DNA of 64,000 nt, from positions 3,596,001 to 3,660,000 of the forward strand of contig NZ_CP054706.1 of NCBI RefSeq assembly GCF_016495865.1. The letters are read 5' to 3'. This DNA is from Salicibibacter cibi (GTDB lineage: Bacteria > Bacillota > Bacilli > Bacillales > Marinococcaceae). A model generated the notes under the pieces. The model was given only the letters and a program-made list of their open reading frames with translations, was not told the origin of the DNA and ran no database searches. Below are positions 25,593 to 33,745 of this stretch, in pieces. Numbering within the stretch: position 1 is the stretch's first letter; the number at the start of each line of letters is the position of its first letter. A program made the translations under genes and the position numbers.

Positions 25593-26421
25593 ATGCCTTG
25601 ATGTTCTTTTTTTGTCTTTTAAGCAAATAAATGCCCATAATGATCACCAGCAAACCTAATATAAGAAGAACAAGCCAATGCGAAGCCGTTTCAGGTAATA
25701 AACCTCCGGAGCGTGAATCGCTTTCACCCATACCTGTCCGAGTTACGAGTGGTTGAATAGCATCCTGGAAGGTATCTTGGATGTCTTCCCAGGATTTTTC
25801 AATTGAAGAACGTGTGTCCATTCCTGATTCTTTAGTGGCAGAAGAAGTGTCATCAGATGACCATGTGCCACGAGGGTCAGGGTCAATTCCAGGGGGTTCT
25901 GTCGGAGACAACGGCTCGTCATCGTCCCCGGGTGCTCCCTGTGCAACAAAATCAAAAGCAGCCACCGCTTCTAAACCTTGATACTCATTCCCCGCGTGTA
26001 ATGGTAAATGAACAGTGACATGCAAATGATCTTCATCACCGCTTTTCAATACACCCATCCCTACGTCCAAATCCTTTAATGGCCCCGCAAATATGATGCT
26101 GCCCTCATGTTCAATTTCCACATTCAAAATATCATATAAGCGTTCCGAACCGTATTCTCTATAGACCGTCATGGTGTACTCAAAATCATATTGGCCTCGA
26201 TTTTGGACGTCAATGCCGGATTGAATCTGATCGCCGGGAGCGAAATTACTCCCTCCGATAAATGCCGAGGAAGGAAAAGTTCCGATGTCAATCTCAAAAG
26301 TCGAATCTATTTGCTCTTGCTGATCTGATGCCTGCAAATCGCTTGAAAAAATAGCCATTAATAGAACGAATATTAAATCAATGAACAATAATATAAATAA
26401 TCTGAGATGATATTTTTCCAC
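25591..26421 (-). CDS. TasA/CalY-related surface protein with sortase-type tail
   Basis: A 276-residue exported protein. It has an N-terminal hydrophobic signal, a TasA-like beta domain (about 45-175, FAPGDQIQSGIDVQNRGQYD; AGNEYQGLEAVAAFDF), a Pro/Asp-rich linker (DDDEPLSPTEPPGIDPDP), and a C-terminal LPETA, hydrophobic segment and RQKKN tail, the layout of a sortase substrate. LPxTA motifs are used by class C/D/E sortases. GTG at 26421 after GAGGAGGGCAGTGAT is the chosen start. Last gene of the sipW-tasA operon; it may anchor TasA fibres to the cell wall, by inference. Confidence 0.72.
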   Translation of the reverse strand: MEKYHLRLFILLFIDLIFVLLMAIFSSDLQASDQQEQIDSTFEIDIGTFPSSAFIGGSNFAPGDQIQSGIDVQNRGQYDFEYTMTVYREYGSERLYDILNVEIEHEGSIIFAGPLKDLDVGMGVLKSGDEDHLHVTVHLPLHAGNEYQGLEAVAAFDFVAQGAPGDDDEPLSPTEPPGIDPDPRGTWSSDDTSSATKESGMDTRSSIEKSWEDIQDTFQDAIQPLVTRTGMGESDSRSGGLLPETASHWLVLLILGLLVIIMGIYLLKRQKKNIKA

Positions 26422-26458
26422 ATCACTGCCCTCCTCACGCACGATGGCTGCTAAAACC

Positions 26459-26487
26459 TACACCGCGACAATCGTTGCCGCGGTGTA
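26459..26487 (-). promoter_or_regulatory. Intercistronic hairpin between the two TasA-type genes
   Basis: TACACCGCG and CGCGGTGTA pair across 11 bases, between the stop of tasA and the start of the LPxTA gene. No strong T run follows, so it may act as an mRNA stabiliser or a weak attenuator that keeps tasA expression higher than the downstream gene. Confidence 0.5.
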
Positions 26488-26503
26488 TTCTGCCTACGCA
26501 TTC

Positions 26504-27154
26504 TTATGAAGCATCTTCATTCCAGGAGTTTGGTCCATCGCCTGCATCATTGTTGTCAGCCTGCACGGCATCAAAGTGAAAATCTGCGATACCTTCTCCA
26601 CCCTGATACTCATTTTCTGCTTCAAGTGGAAATGCCCAATGTACAGTGAATGTTTGCTCTTCACCTGGCTCAAGAAGCACAGGATCTTCATCCACACCAA
26701 GCGCGATCGGGTTGTCGCCACCGAAAAGAACACCGTCAGTTGTGATGTCGCTAAGCTTCACCCAAGCATCCATAGAGCCATCGTTAACGATGGTAATTTC
26801 ACCTGGATCATGAGTGGTTTCGTCTACCGGTGGGTCTTCACTACCATCACACCACGGTAACCATGGAAATACCGAACACCCTATGGAATTAGGGCCGATT
26901 TCACCTGCGCTCTGTGCTTGAACTGCAGAATGGGACTCAATTTGTCCGGAGGTATTATCCCCGGGTGCTAATCCTCCCAATTCAATAGCCGCGCTCCCGT
27001 CCCCATTCGTGATGTCCTCAATGCTCAACGTCCCTGCTGCAAACGTATTCCCCGCGTTTGTTGCCCTGTCCGTAAAAAGGGCAAACGTTCCAGCGCCTAT
27101 CAATAATGCCGCAAGAGCCAGCGTGCCTATAGCCCCCAATAATTTTTTTCTCAA
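26504..27154 (-). CDS. tasA: TasA/CalY-family biofilm matrix protein
   Basis: A 216-residue protein. Its signal region MRKKLLGAIGTLALAALLIG is followed by AGTFALFTDRATNAGNTFAA, as in SipW-processed TasA and CalY. The mature part has GTLSIEDITNG, GLAPGDNTSGQI and ENEYQGGEGIADFHFDA. It also carries a loop with two cysteines (SIGCSVFPWLPWCDGSE) not present in classical TasA. The TTG start follows AAGGAGGATGCAAA. It follows sipW and is expected to form extracellular fibres. Confidence 0.85.
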   Translation of the reverse strand: MRKKLLGAIGTLALAALLIGAGTFALFTDRATNAGNTFAAGTLSIEDITNGDGSAAIELGGLAPGDNTSGQIESHSAVQAQSAGEIGPNSIGCSVFPWLPWCDGSEDPPVDETTHDPGEITIVNDGSMDAWVKLSDITTDGVLFGGDNPIALGVDEDPVLLEPGEEQTFTVHWAFPLEAENEYQGGEGIADFHFDAVQADNNDAGDGPNSWNEDAS

Positions 27155-27263
27155 TTTGCATCCTCCTTATAGCAATAAATATTTATGGACACTCTCCTCG
27201 ATCCCTTAATCATTCACCTCCCTTTTGCCAGACATCGAGAAGAGGTTCAAACGTATCTATGGA

Positions 27264-27848
27264 TCATCCCGTAGTCTCATTGTCAGTTCCCATTGCTGTC
27301 ACTTCCTGATACTCCGTGTCACGCACAATTTTCCATACTTGAATGAATGATGATATTAGAAGCAAAAACCCCGGAACCATCAACATGAGCACAATCCCTT
27401 GGTCACTTTGCACATAATCAAAAACGTAACCGGCATACGGCACCGACATCCCGTTATAATGTCCGATAATTTGTGTGGCCTCTACGAGTTCTAGATCAGG
27501 TGTACGATTATTATCGCCTTGTGTCGCATATTGGATCTCACCTTCATTTGGCTGGACGTCAATCACTCTGTGTGTAACGTACGTTTCCGGATCATTGGGC
27601 ATATGGTACGTAATGACATCCCCAACCTCGTAATCTCGGGCCTGATCAACTGTTTCAATCGCAATGACAGAGCCGGTTTCAATATCCGGTTCCATAGACC
27701 CTGATAAAACAGTCAAAATTTCATGATCCAGAACTTGAGCTTTCCCCCCGGTTAATTGCGCCTGTACAACGAAAGCAACGGTAACGATGATAAAGACAGT
27801 GAGAAGAAAAGATACGGTGCTTTTCAATATCTTTAAAGACCTTTTCAT
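27264..27848 (-). CDS. sipW: Signal peptidase I SipW
   Basis: A 194-residue ER-type signal peptidase. It contains an N-terminal membrane anchor, the catalytic Ser in LSGSMEPDIETGSV (about residue 50), the catalytic His in YVTHRVIDV (about 90) and a C-terminal membrane helix. A His rather than Lys general base is the SipW/ER type. It is first in the operon with tasA and the LPxTA protein and probably processes these and the divergent acidic protein. SinR-like boxes lie upstream. Confidence 0.93.
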   Translation of the reverse strand: MKRSLKILKSTVSFLLTVFIIVTVAFVVQAQLTGGKAQVLDHEILTVLSGSMEPDIETGSVIAIETVDQARDYEVGDVITYHMPNDPETYVTHRVIDVQPNEGEIQYATQGDNNRTPDLELVEATQIIGHYNGMSVPYAGYVFDYVQSDQGIVLMLMVPGFLLLISSFIQVWKIVRDTEYQEVTAMGTDNETTG

Positions 27849-27866
27849 TTATTCACACCTTTCGTT

Positions 27867-28030
27867 GTTCTATATAACGAATAATAAACAACTTCGTTCG
27901 GAAAATAAAGCGTCAAAAAAGAACATTATTCGTTATTATGAACGATTAATGTTCTTTATATAGAATTATGGCCCGTAATCTTACTTTCCCTTTAAATTTC
28001 ACGCTTTGCTTGTTCTTTAAATGGAACAAG
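27867..28030 (-). promoter_or_regulatory. SinR-like operator cluster upstream of sipW
   Basis: GAACATTA (27921-27928) and TAATGTTC (27947-27954) form a perfect inverted repeat, extended by AAA and TTT. A second inverted repeat CTTGTTC/GAACAAG is at 28010-28030, and a single GTTCTAT box at 27867. GTTCTWT-type boxes fit SinR binding. The first repeat is 73 to 106 bases upstream of the sipW start. Confidence 0.68.
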
Positions 28031-28079
28031 AACTCAAAAATGCACCTTGGCGAAAATCAACCGGGATGGTAAGAATGTT

Positions 28080-29314
28080 TCATTGCAGCGGCAGTTTAAA
28101 ATAAAAGCGGCTTCCAACGCCGAGTTCACTTTGCACGCCGATCGCCCCGTTATGCTGCTCAATGATTTCTTTGCAAATCGCCAATCCGATACCGAATCCA
28201 TTTGACGATGTACTTTGATAAAATCTGTCAAAGATGAAAGGTATCATGTCTTCTTCTATACCATCACCCGAATCAATAATGCTAATCACCGCATTTGCCT
28301 TCTCCTTTTCTAATTTAACGGTGATCGCTCCATTTTTCGGGGTATGTTTTCGGGCATTGGAAAGGATATTGGAAAACACTTGCTCCATTCTGATCGTGTC
28401 TATCTGCGCCACAGCATACTCATCATTCAACGCGTCGTTATAAATGAATGTCCGCCCGCTTTTGCTTATTTCCGGTTCATATTCTTCGTATAAATGCTGC
28501 AAAAAAAGACAAATATTTTCATCTTGAAAAATAAATGAAAGCTGTCGATTTTCCAATTTGCTCAAATCGTGAAGATCCCCGATAAAGTGGTCAAGCAACA
28601 GGGTTTTATCATAAACGAGTTGCATGTATTTATCGTCTCCGCGCGGAAAAACTCCATCCAGCATCCCTTTGACATAACCTCGGATAGAGGTTAGCGGCGT
28701 GCCAAGCTCATGAGAAATATTCATCAGCAGCTGGCTCCGTAGTGTTTGCATATGGTTAAGATCTTCATTTTTCTCCCGGAGTTCCCGCGTTCGACTTTTC
28801 ACCTTCTCATCCAAATTGGTATTCAACAAGCGTAATTGCCCGGACAGATCTTCAATCCGTGTATAAGACTCTGCAAACAACACCGACAAATGAAGGGCTT
28901 GCATAAAGATATAAAAAAACATTCCATAGTAAAGAAGAGGCTGCCCGGAAACGACCTGATTATAAAAAAGGATATCGAACATCAAAGCAACGGAAAGGAC
29001 CGAAAAACCCAAAATATGGAATGCAGCTCCGCGTCTACGGTTGATAACCGCGCTGATAAACACATAAATGAGGTAAAAAAACGAAGTAATAATCACAAAC
29101 TGGAAAAAAAGCATCGTATATGAAAAAATATGCGGATGTGTGAGCCCAACAAACATACCATAACCGCTACAGAATAAGAGGATAGCCCAACATGCCCACC
29201 TGTTCATCTCTTGCGGATATAAAGTGCGAACGAACAGAGCGAAGCTCCCCCAGGCCATCAATTGGGCCAGATACTCCAGTTTATATCCGAGCATCCAGCT
29301 CCAATACGGCTTTT
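28080..29314 (-). pseudogene. 7TM-DISM sensor histidine kinase, C-terminal fragment
   Basis: This part encodes most of a membrane domain of the 7TM-DISM kind (KLEYLAQLMAWGSFALF onward), a coiled coil (TRELREKNEDLNHMQTL), the HisKA phosphorylation site NISHELGTPLTSIRGY, and a HATPase_c domain with SNARKHTP, IDSGDGIEED, and GFGIGLAICKEIIEQHNG. It has lost its N-terminal sensor part to the IS110 insertion at 29315-30921. Joining the two sides with one TTT core restores one frame. If translated from an internal start, the fragment could still yield a soluble-core kinase, but sensing would be lost. Confidence 0.85.
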
Positions 29315-29414
29315 TGTATGAAAACCATTTTGGGCTATAAGGCAATAAGAAACTAGGCCCTAAAAATTCATTTTGTAGGACTAAAACGTAAATATCTTAT
29401 TCGATAAGATCTAT

Positions 29415-30647
29415 TTAAGCTGTTTCTGGATCAGAATTCGAGATCGTGTAGCCTTTCTTTTTGAGATATTCGATCATTTTGCGTTCTTTGTTTTGTTGCT
29501 TTTGGTGAACGTATTCGGGGCCTAGTTCCTGGTACGGTTCACCCGTTTTTAAGATGTTGTACGCAATGGTTACGATTAAATGGGCGGAAGCGAATTGGGC
29601 TTTTTTCTTGCCTTGCCGTTTCATAATTCTTTTCTGGTGTGCGGAGATTCGGTTGTTTTGCCTTGCCGTAGATAGGGCACACTCTACCGCCATGGTCTGT
29701 AATGCCTTGTTCCCTTTTGTGGTTTTACTCCCTTTTTTTTTACCAGCACTTTCGTTGTTTCCGGGACTCAATCCGGCCCATGAAGCAAGGTGCTTGGACG
29801 ATTTGAATACGGACATATCAACGCCCATTTCTGCGATGAAAACGGCTGCGCCCACTTGGTTTACACCAGGGATGGTGTCTAAAAGGTCGACTTCCTTTCG
29901 ATAAGGCGCTAAGCATTGGTCGATTTGCTCTTCTAAGTCTTGGATCATTTTCTCAATATACAGCATATGATCCCAGTGATATTGCAACATATCACGGTGA
30001 TGACGGCGTATCCGACCATTGATGGCTTCGGCATTGTCAGCGAGGCTAGCTTTTGTGCGCCAATGAACTATTTCTTTGAGATCCTTTATTTCGATCTTTT
30101 CGCCATTCATGATCGCTTCAAGGATCCGGCGTCCAGATAGACCAAAGATATCGGAGAGAACCGAGGTCAACTTGATGTTGGCATCTTGAAGGATTTTGTG
30201 GATGCGGTTCTGCTCGGCTGTACGCTGGTGAGTCATCTTTTTTCGATAACGTGTCAAGTCTCGCACGTCGCGAATATCCTCCGGTGGAACAAAATTGCTT
30301 TCGATCAAGCCACTCCTCAAGAGTTTGGCTAACCATTCCGCATCTTTGACATCGGTTTTGCGACCGGGGACATTTTTGACATGGTTAGCGTTGGCAAGGA
30401 TAAGCTGAAAATCACTTTCTAAAATGTTCCATACAGGCTTCCAGTAAACGCCGGTGCTTTCCATGACAAGGTCTGTGATGTTCAATGATGCGAGCCAATC
30501 ATTTAATTCCAACAACCCTGATGTTGTGGTTGAAAATGATTGAATGGATGTCTCCGGTTTTTTGTCTAGTGGACCAAATAAAGCACAAGCGACAACAGTT
30601 TCTTGGTGTACATCTAGGCCTGCACACCTTTCAATCATAGCTTCCAT
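29415..30647 (-). CDS. IS110-family transposase (DEDD recombinase)
   Basis: A 410-residue intact transposase. The N-terminal RuvC-like DEDD domain begins CAGLDVHQETVVACAL (first Asp) and has DLVMESTGVYWKP (Glu) and RKTDVKDAEWLAKLL (Asp, Asp). The C-terminal Tnp domain has DTIPGVNQVGAAVFIAEMG, SWAGLSPGNNESAGK with the candidate catalytic Ser, and KGNKALQTMAVECA. All essential residues appear present, so this copy may be active. Confidence 0.93.
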   Translation of the reverse strand: MEAMIERCAGLDVHQETVVACALFGPLDKKPETSIQSFSTTTSGLLELNDWLASLNITDLVMESTGVYWKPVWNILESDFQLILANANHVKNVPGRKTDVKDAEWLAKLLRSGLIESNFVPPEDIRDVRDLTRYRKKMTHQRTAEQNRIHKILQDANIKLTSVLSDIFGLSGRRILEAIMNGEKIEIKDLKEIVHWRTKASLADNAEAINGRIRRHHRDMLQYHWDHMLYIEKMIQDLEEQIDQCLAPYRKEVDLLDTIPGVNQVGAAVFIAEMGVDMSVFKSSKHLASWAGLSPGNNESAGKKKGSKTTKGNKALQTMAVECALSTARQNNRISAHQKRIMKRQGKKKAQFASAHLIVTIAYNILKTGEPYQELGPEYVHQKQQNKERKMIEYLKKKGYTISNSDPETA

Positions 30648-30659
30648 GGGAAATCACCT

Positions 30660-30921
30660 CATGCATGAATGAACAATACAAATGGCAGTCGATCGGTTTC
30701 AAAATTTTTGTATACGTGCTCTCTCGGCACAATAGATGGTTCTTTCATACTGCCACAACCAGTTTCTAATCCAGGGTATCCTTTTCAAGATCCACCAAAA
30801 AGCATTCAGTCTGGTTGTATTGTTAGTAAAGATATTGCCAATCCATGAAGGGGACATACGCCCATTTTGAGAAGAATCCATTTTCATGCTAGATGGTGGC
30901 TACGGGAACGTAGCCACATTG
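30660..30921 (-). ncRNA. Candidate IS110 bridge RNA region, copy 1
   Basis: The non-coding left end of the element holds, from the tip inward, a 9-bp hairpin (GTGGCTACG/CGTAGCCAC), a segment variable between the two copies (30854-30880), and long conserved stretches (GAATGCTTTTTGGTGGATC). Position relative to the transposase agrees with bridge RNAs described for IS621. The exact RNA ends are not known, and no structure prediction was run. Confidence 0.45.
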
Positions 30922-31704
30922 TTTCTAAAGAAGAAAACTTGTCCCCTTGCAAAAAAGTTTGCAGCGCGACTGCAATGCACAATATGCCAAAGTAGAGTGG
31001 GGAACGGTTTTTTCGCCGAAATAGATAAAAACAAATGAAAACGAGCCCCATTGTGATTAAGCTTCCCACGAAAAACGTCGTCTCCGTGACATTGTCTTCC
31101 CGATAAGCCGATATATCTTCTTCAGTTCCGATCATAATCGGACCCCATATTCCCCCGGCACGTTGTGTGAAATTAGAGACTTGAAGAATAATCTCAAGCT
31201 GATCACTGTCGGTTTGAAATGGTAATGCCTGGCTGTATTCATCCGGCTCCATATCTGAACGATCCACTCCGACGACACCTTGCTCATGCAATAATTCATC
31301 ATTCACCCAGGTCCTGTGGGCACTATAAACCCTCGGAATGTAAAGAGACATAAGCTCGTTTTGGTCGTCTTCATGCAAGTCAACGGTCAACCGATACGTG
31401 GCATACCCTTCATGGGGAAGATTATCTTCGTTCATGGATGACTGATACCAGGCGTGGGGAACATCCAGATAATAAGGAAGGGGGGACGTTCGCCGCCAGC
31501 AAAATCTCCGGGCTCCAGTAATTGCTCCCAATAAAATTCCCATTCACCGTCAAGATTGGTAAGACCATTTTGCTGAAAATTCCACTGGTCAAATGAAAGA
31601 TGACCTTGTTTAGCGATCGGAGGTGACTTCCCTTCGGACATCTCCACGCTGAGGACAAACATAACAGCAATATGGGTGAACATGAATAGCAGTTTCCCGT
31701 TCAT
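30922..31704 (-). pseudogene. 7TM-DISM sensor histidine kinase, N-terminal fragment (frameshifted)
   Basis: The ATG at 31704 begins a signal/anchor sequence, then an extracellular 7TMR-DISM-like domain (GLTNLDGEWEFYWEQLLEPG). The frame breaks at six G residues (31480-31485, plus strand); seven would join ...GGERPP to LPYYLDVPHAW. The second part continues with YRLTVDLHEDDQNELMSLYI and membrane helices (FFVGSLITMGLVFICFYLF) up to the IS110 insertion. So the gene has two independent lesions. Together with 28080-29314 the intact protein would have about 670 residues. Confidence 0.82.
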
Positions 31705-31736
31705 CGTTCCCACATCCTTAGCCCGGCTTTACATGA

Positions 31737-32339
31737 TTAAAGCAAACCGAGTTCTCTGGCCAAATTCACCGCTTGCGTACGATTTTTCACTCCAAGCTTA
31801 TGAAAAATTGTATTATTATACCCTTTTACCGTCCCCTCTGACAAATACAGACGATGAGCAATATCTTTATTCGTCAGCCCCCGATTAATTAGCATCAACG
31901 TTTCAACTTCCCGCTTCGTCAGTACGTCAAAAAGATGCCGTGATTGTTCGGAGGAATAACCGCCGGCCGTATAAAATTGCCTGCGTATGTTGGCATTTAC
32001 CCGAGCTACCAAAATTTCCGGGTCGAACGGTTTTGTTATGTAATCATCCGCCCCAACATTCAAACCTGTGACTACATCGTTCATCTCGCGGCGACTACTT
32101 AAAAAAATGATCGGGACTTTTGATTGTATACGCATTTCCCGACAAACCTGAAGGCCGTCCATATCCGGCAACATGATATCGAGTAAACTTAAATCTACAT
32201 TATTTTTTCGGAAAAGATCCAGAGCTTTTTTTCCATTTTCTGCAACATAAATTTTATAATCTTCTTTCTCCAAATACCCTTTAACGAGTTCACGTATCTC
32301 CAAATCATCTTCAACAACGAGTATTTTCCCTTTATTCAT
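31737..32339 (-). CDS. Two-component response regulator with LuxR-type output
   Basis: A 200-residue protein: REC domain (ILVVEDDLEIRELVK; phosphoacceptor Asp in LLDIMLPDMDG near residue 54; PIIFLSSR; Lys in DDYITKPFDPE) and a LuxR-type HTH (LTKREVETLMLINRGLTNKD, RLYLSEGTVKGYNN). Start ATG at 32339 after AAGAAGG; the frame extends 18 codons more. It stands upstream of and adjacent to the broken kinase gene, its evident former partner, so it may now be uncontrolled or served by another kinase. Confidence 0.88.
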   Translation of the reverse strand: MNKGKILVVEDDLEIRELVKGYLEKEDYKIYVAENGKKALDLFRKNNVDLSLLDIMLPDMDGLQVCREMRIQSKVPIIFLSSRREMNDVVTGLNVGADDYITKPFDPEILVARVNANIRRQFYTAGGYSSEQSRHLFDVLTKREVETLMLINRGLTNKDIAHRLYLSEGTVKGYNNTIFHKLGVKNRTQAVNLARELGLL

Positions 32340-32600
32340 TGAAGAAAACCTTCTTTCTAGTACGTGTATACTGTTAATATAGCGTACGTTCAATTAAAAA
32401 TCAAACATTTCACAATTTTTATGAATATATTAGTGTAGTTTCAGTTTTTAAACTAGGAACAGCAAAGGAAATGCTCTAAGAGAATAATATTGCAAAAACT
32501 TGGGGTTTCCAGTCAACCAAAAACTTCCCCCCGGAGACGGATTGCTTGTTTCGCAGAAAATGAATAATGCATGCAGACGCATTTTTAGCTGAGAATGCGT

Positions 32601-33230
32601 CTACATAGATTCGATTAGTTTTTTCAAGGCATGTAAATCTTCATCGATCACTTTGCGAATGGATGGATTATAAAAGACAGCCGCGGGGTGATAGAGCCCG
32701 AAAACCGCGTACGTTTCGGCGCTCCATTGATAGGTATCTTTTTCACGCTTTTGCACGTGTGAATAATGGGATTTCCCATGCATGGCAGAGAGCGCTGCTG
32801 TTTTTCCTAGCAGACGTTTAAGCGCGACGTCTCCAAGGCAAACAATGATGCGCGGACGAACTTCGGCAATTTGATAATCAAGAAGGGCTGCGTGGGCAAA
32901 AAGTTCTTTTTCCGTCGGTTTCCGATTTATTTTTTTCATGACGGGGGTTCCGTTTGGACGGCGCTCCCCCCATTTGAAAGGGCGACTGCGCACCGCGCTC
33001 GTGATGTAGACGTCTTTGCGCGCAAGACCAAGCGCCGTTAGATAGCTGTCCAAAACGTTTCCTGATCGGCCGCAGAACGGCTCGCCGGTTTCCGCTTCTT
33101 TTTCGCCCGGAGCTTCGCCGATAAACATAATATCAGCAACTTCATTTCCCGCCCCGGTTAGGAATCCTTCAAGTTGATGGCCTTTGAGGTCGGTTTGGCA
33201 TTGCTCTATGATGTGCGCGGGGAACTCCAT
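32601..33230 (-). CDS. Uracil-DNA glycosylase superfamily protein
   Basis: A 209-residue DNA repair enzyme of the UDG superfamily (family 4-like). Motif A is GEAPGEKEAETGEPFCGRSG near residues 38-57, motif B HPAA near 182, and between them YITSAVRSRP. The cysteine pattern for a 4Fe-4S cluster of classical family 4 enzymes is not evident (only one Cys near the N terminus, one in motif A), so the subfamily is uncertain. It is not part of an operon. Confidence 0.8.
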   Translation of the reverse strand: MEFPAHIIEQCQTDLKGHQLEGFLTGAGNEVADIMFIGEAPGEKEAETGEPFCGRSGNVLDSYLTALGLARKDVYITSAVRSRPFKWGERRPNGTPVMKKINRKPTEKELFAHAALLDYQIAEVRPRIIVCLGDVALKRLLGKTAALSAMHGKSHYSHVQKREKDTYQWSAETYAVFGLYHPAAVFYNPSIRKVIDEDLHALKKLIESM

Positions 33231-33324
33231 CAGCGCTACTCTCCTTTTTTGGCATCTCTAAATACTTCGCCATCGCATATAAGCTCTGATTGACCGGTGT
33301 TTCTATGTTGCATGATTGCCCCAT

Positions 33325-33417
33325 TCAATAACTTTTTTGCGAAATAGTCATTTTCTGTTTTGCGCCCTTTTGCAATAACATGGCATACACGGAGCCGACT
33401 GCACCGATGCCTACCAT
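33325..33417 (-). pseudogene. Possible remnant of a ketopantoate-reductase-type gene
   Basis: A 30-codon frame begins MVGIGAVGSVYAMLLQKGA, which recalls the NAD(P)-binding start of PanE/ApbA proteins, and stops soon after. The frame that continues after the stop has no recognisable features. It may be only chance similarity. Confidence 0.25.
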
Positions 33418-33482
33418 GCAACATTCCTTATGTTTGTCATATTGTCCCGCCTTTTTGTCGTTGTTTTTTAAAAAATGATAAC

Positions 33483-33511
33483 TTGTGTTTTTGTCAAACG
33501 TGGCATATAAT
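33483..33511 (+). promoter_or_regulatory. Promoter of the antisense RNA
   Basis: TTGTGT and TATAAT at 17-base spacing, a good sigma-A promoter. It would start transcription near 33518, toward the 3' end of the toxin gene on the opposite strand. Confidence 0.72.
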
Positions 33512-33517
33512 GGTGGT

Positions 33518-33657
33518 AGATAGAGTATGACTAAAAGGAACCACGATGGGTTAACATCGAGGTTCCGATGAGCTACACCGCATAGAAGTGGCGGCGGCAT
33601 CAGGAAAGTAATCCCCTTCCTTATCCCAAATTCACAGGTGAGGGGATTACTTTTTTC
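33518..33657 (+). ncRNA. Candidate type I antitoxin (antisense) RNA
   Basis: From the promoter at 33483 an RNA of about 140 bases would run through a hairpin (GGAACCACGATG... CATCGAGGTTCC, 33538-33565) to a strong terminator formed by AAAGTAATCCCCT and AGGGGATTACTTTTTT (33605-33656). The terminator overlaps the stop codon and 3' end of the small toxin gene on the minus strand. This is the arrangement of txpA/RatA of B. subtilis: convergent genes with overlapping 3' ends. Confidence 0.68.
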
Positions 33658-33745
33658 TAGTTATCAGGATGACGACTGAAACAATCCCGACCACCATTGT
33701 GGTGAATGAGATCATCAGTATCAAACCTTGATACAAAGTAATCAC
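33647..33745 (-). CDS. Putative holin-like type I toxin
   Basis: A 32-residue single-helix membrane peptide, too short for ordinary gene finders. It starts with GTG after GGGAGGTGTTGCCTCAC, reads MITLYQGLILMISFTTMVV in its first part and ends ILITRKK. Short N terminus with YQGLILM, a hydrophobic core and a basic tail agree with the TxpA/BsrG/holin-like toxin family. The antisense RNA candidate overlaps its 3' end. A -10 like TACAAT lies upstream at about 33826-33831. Confidence 0.75.
   Translation of the reverse strand: MITLYQGLILMISFTTMVVGIVSVVILITRKK

Larger units (their letters stand above)
29315..30921 (-). mobile_element. IS110-family insertion sequence, copy 1
   Basis: A 1607-base element (1610 with one TTT core at 30922-30924). 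Its ends were fixed by comparison with copy 2 (40910-42539) and with the empty target of copy 2 at 6536. In transposase orientation it starts CAATGTGGCTACG and ends TTTTCATACA. Upstream of the transposase lie 274 non-coding bases with a terminal hairpin (GTGGCTACG/CGTAGCCAC), as in the IS110 group where the bridge RNA is encoded upstream. No terminal inverted repeats are seen, which is typical. It interrupts a sensor kinase gene. Confidence 0.88.

Noticed and set aside
29315..30921. Terminal inverted repeats or a target site duplication longer than TTT for the IS110 copies.
   Set aside because: Neither is visible on comparison of both copies and the empty site; their absence is normal for this family.
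33236..33424. 62-codon minus-strand frame between UDG and the toxin locus.
   Set aside because: Composition and start context are poor; only the shorter PanE-like piece in another frame was kept as a weak candidate.
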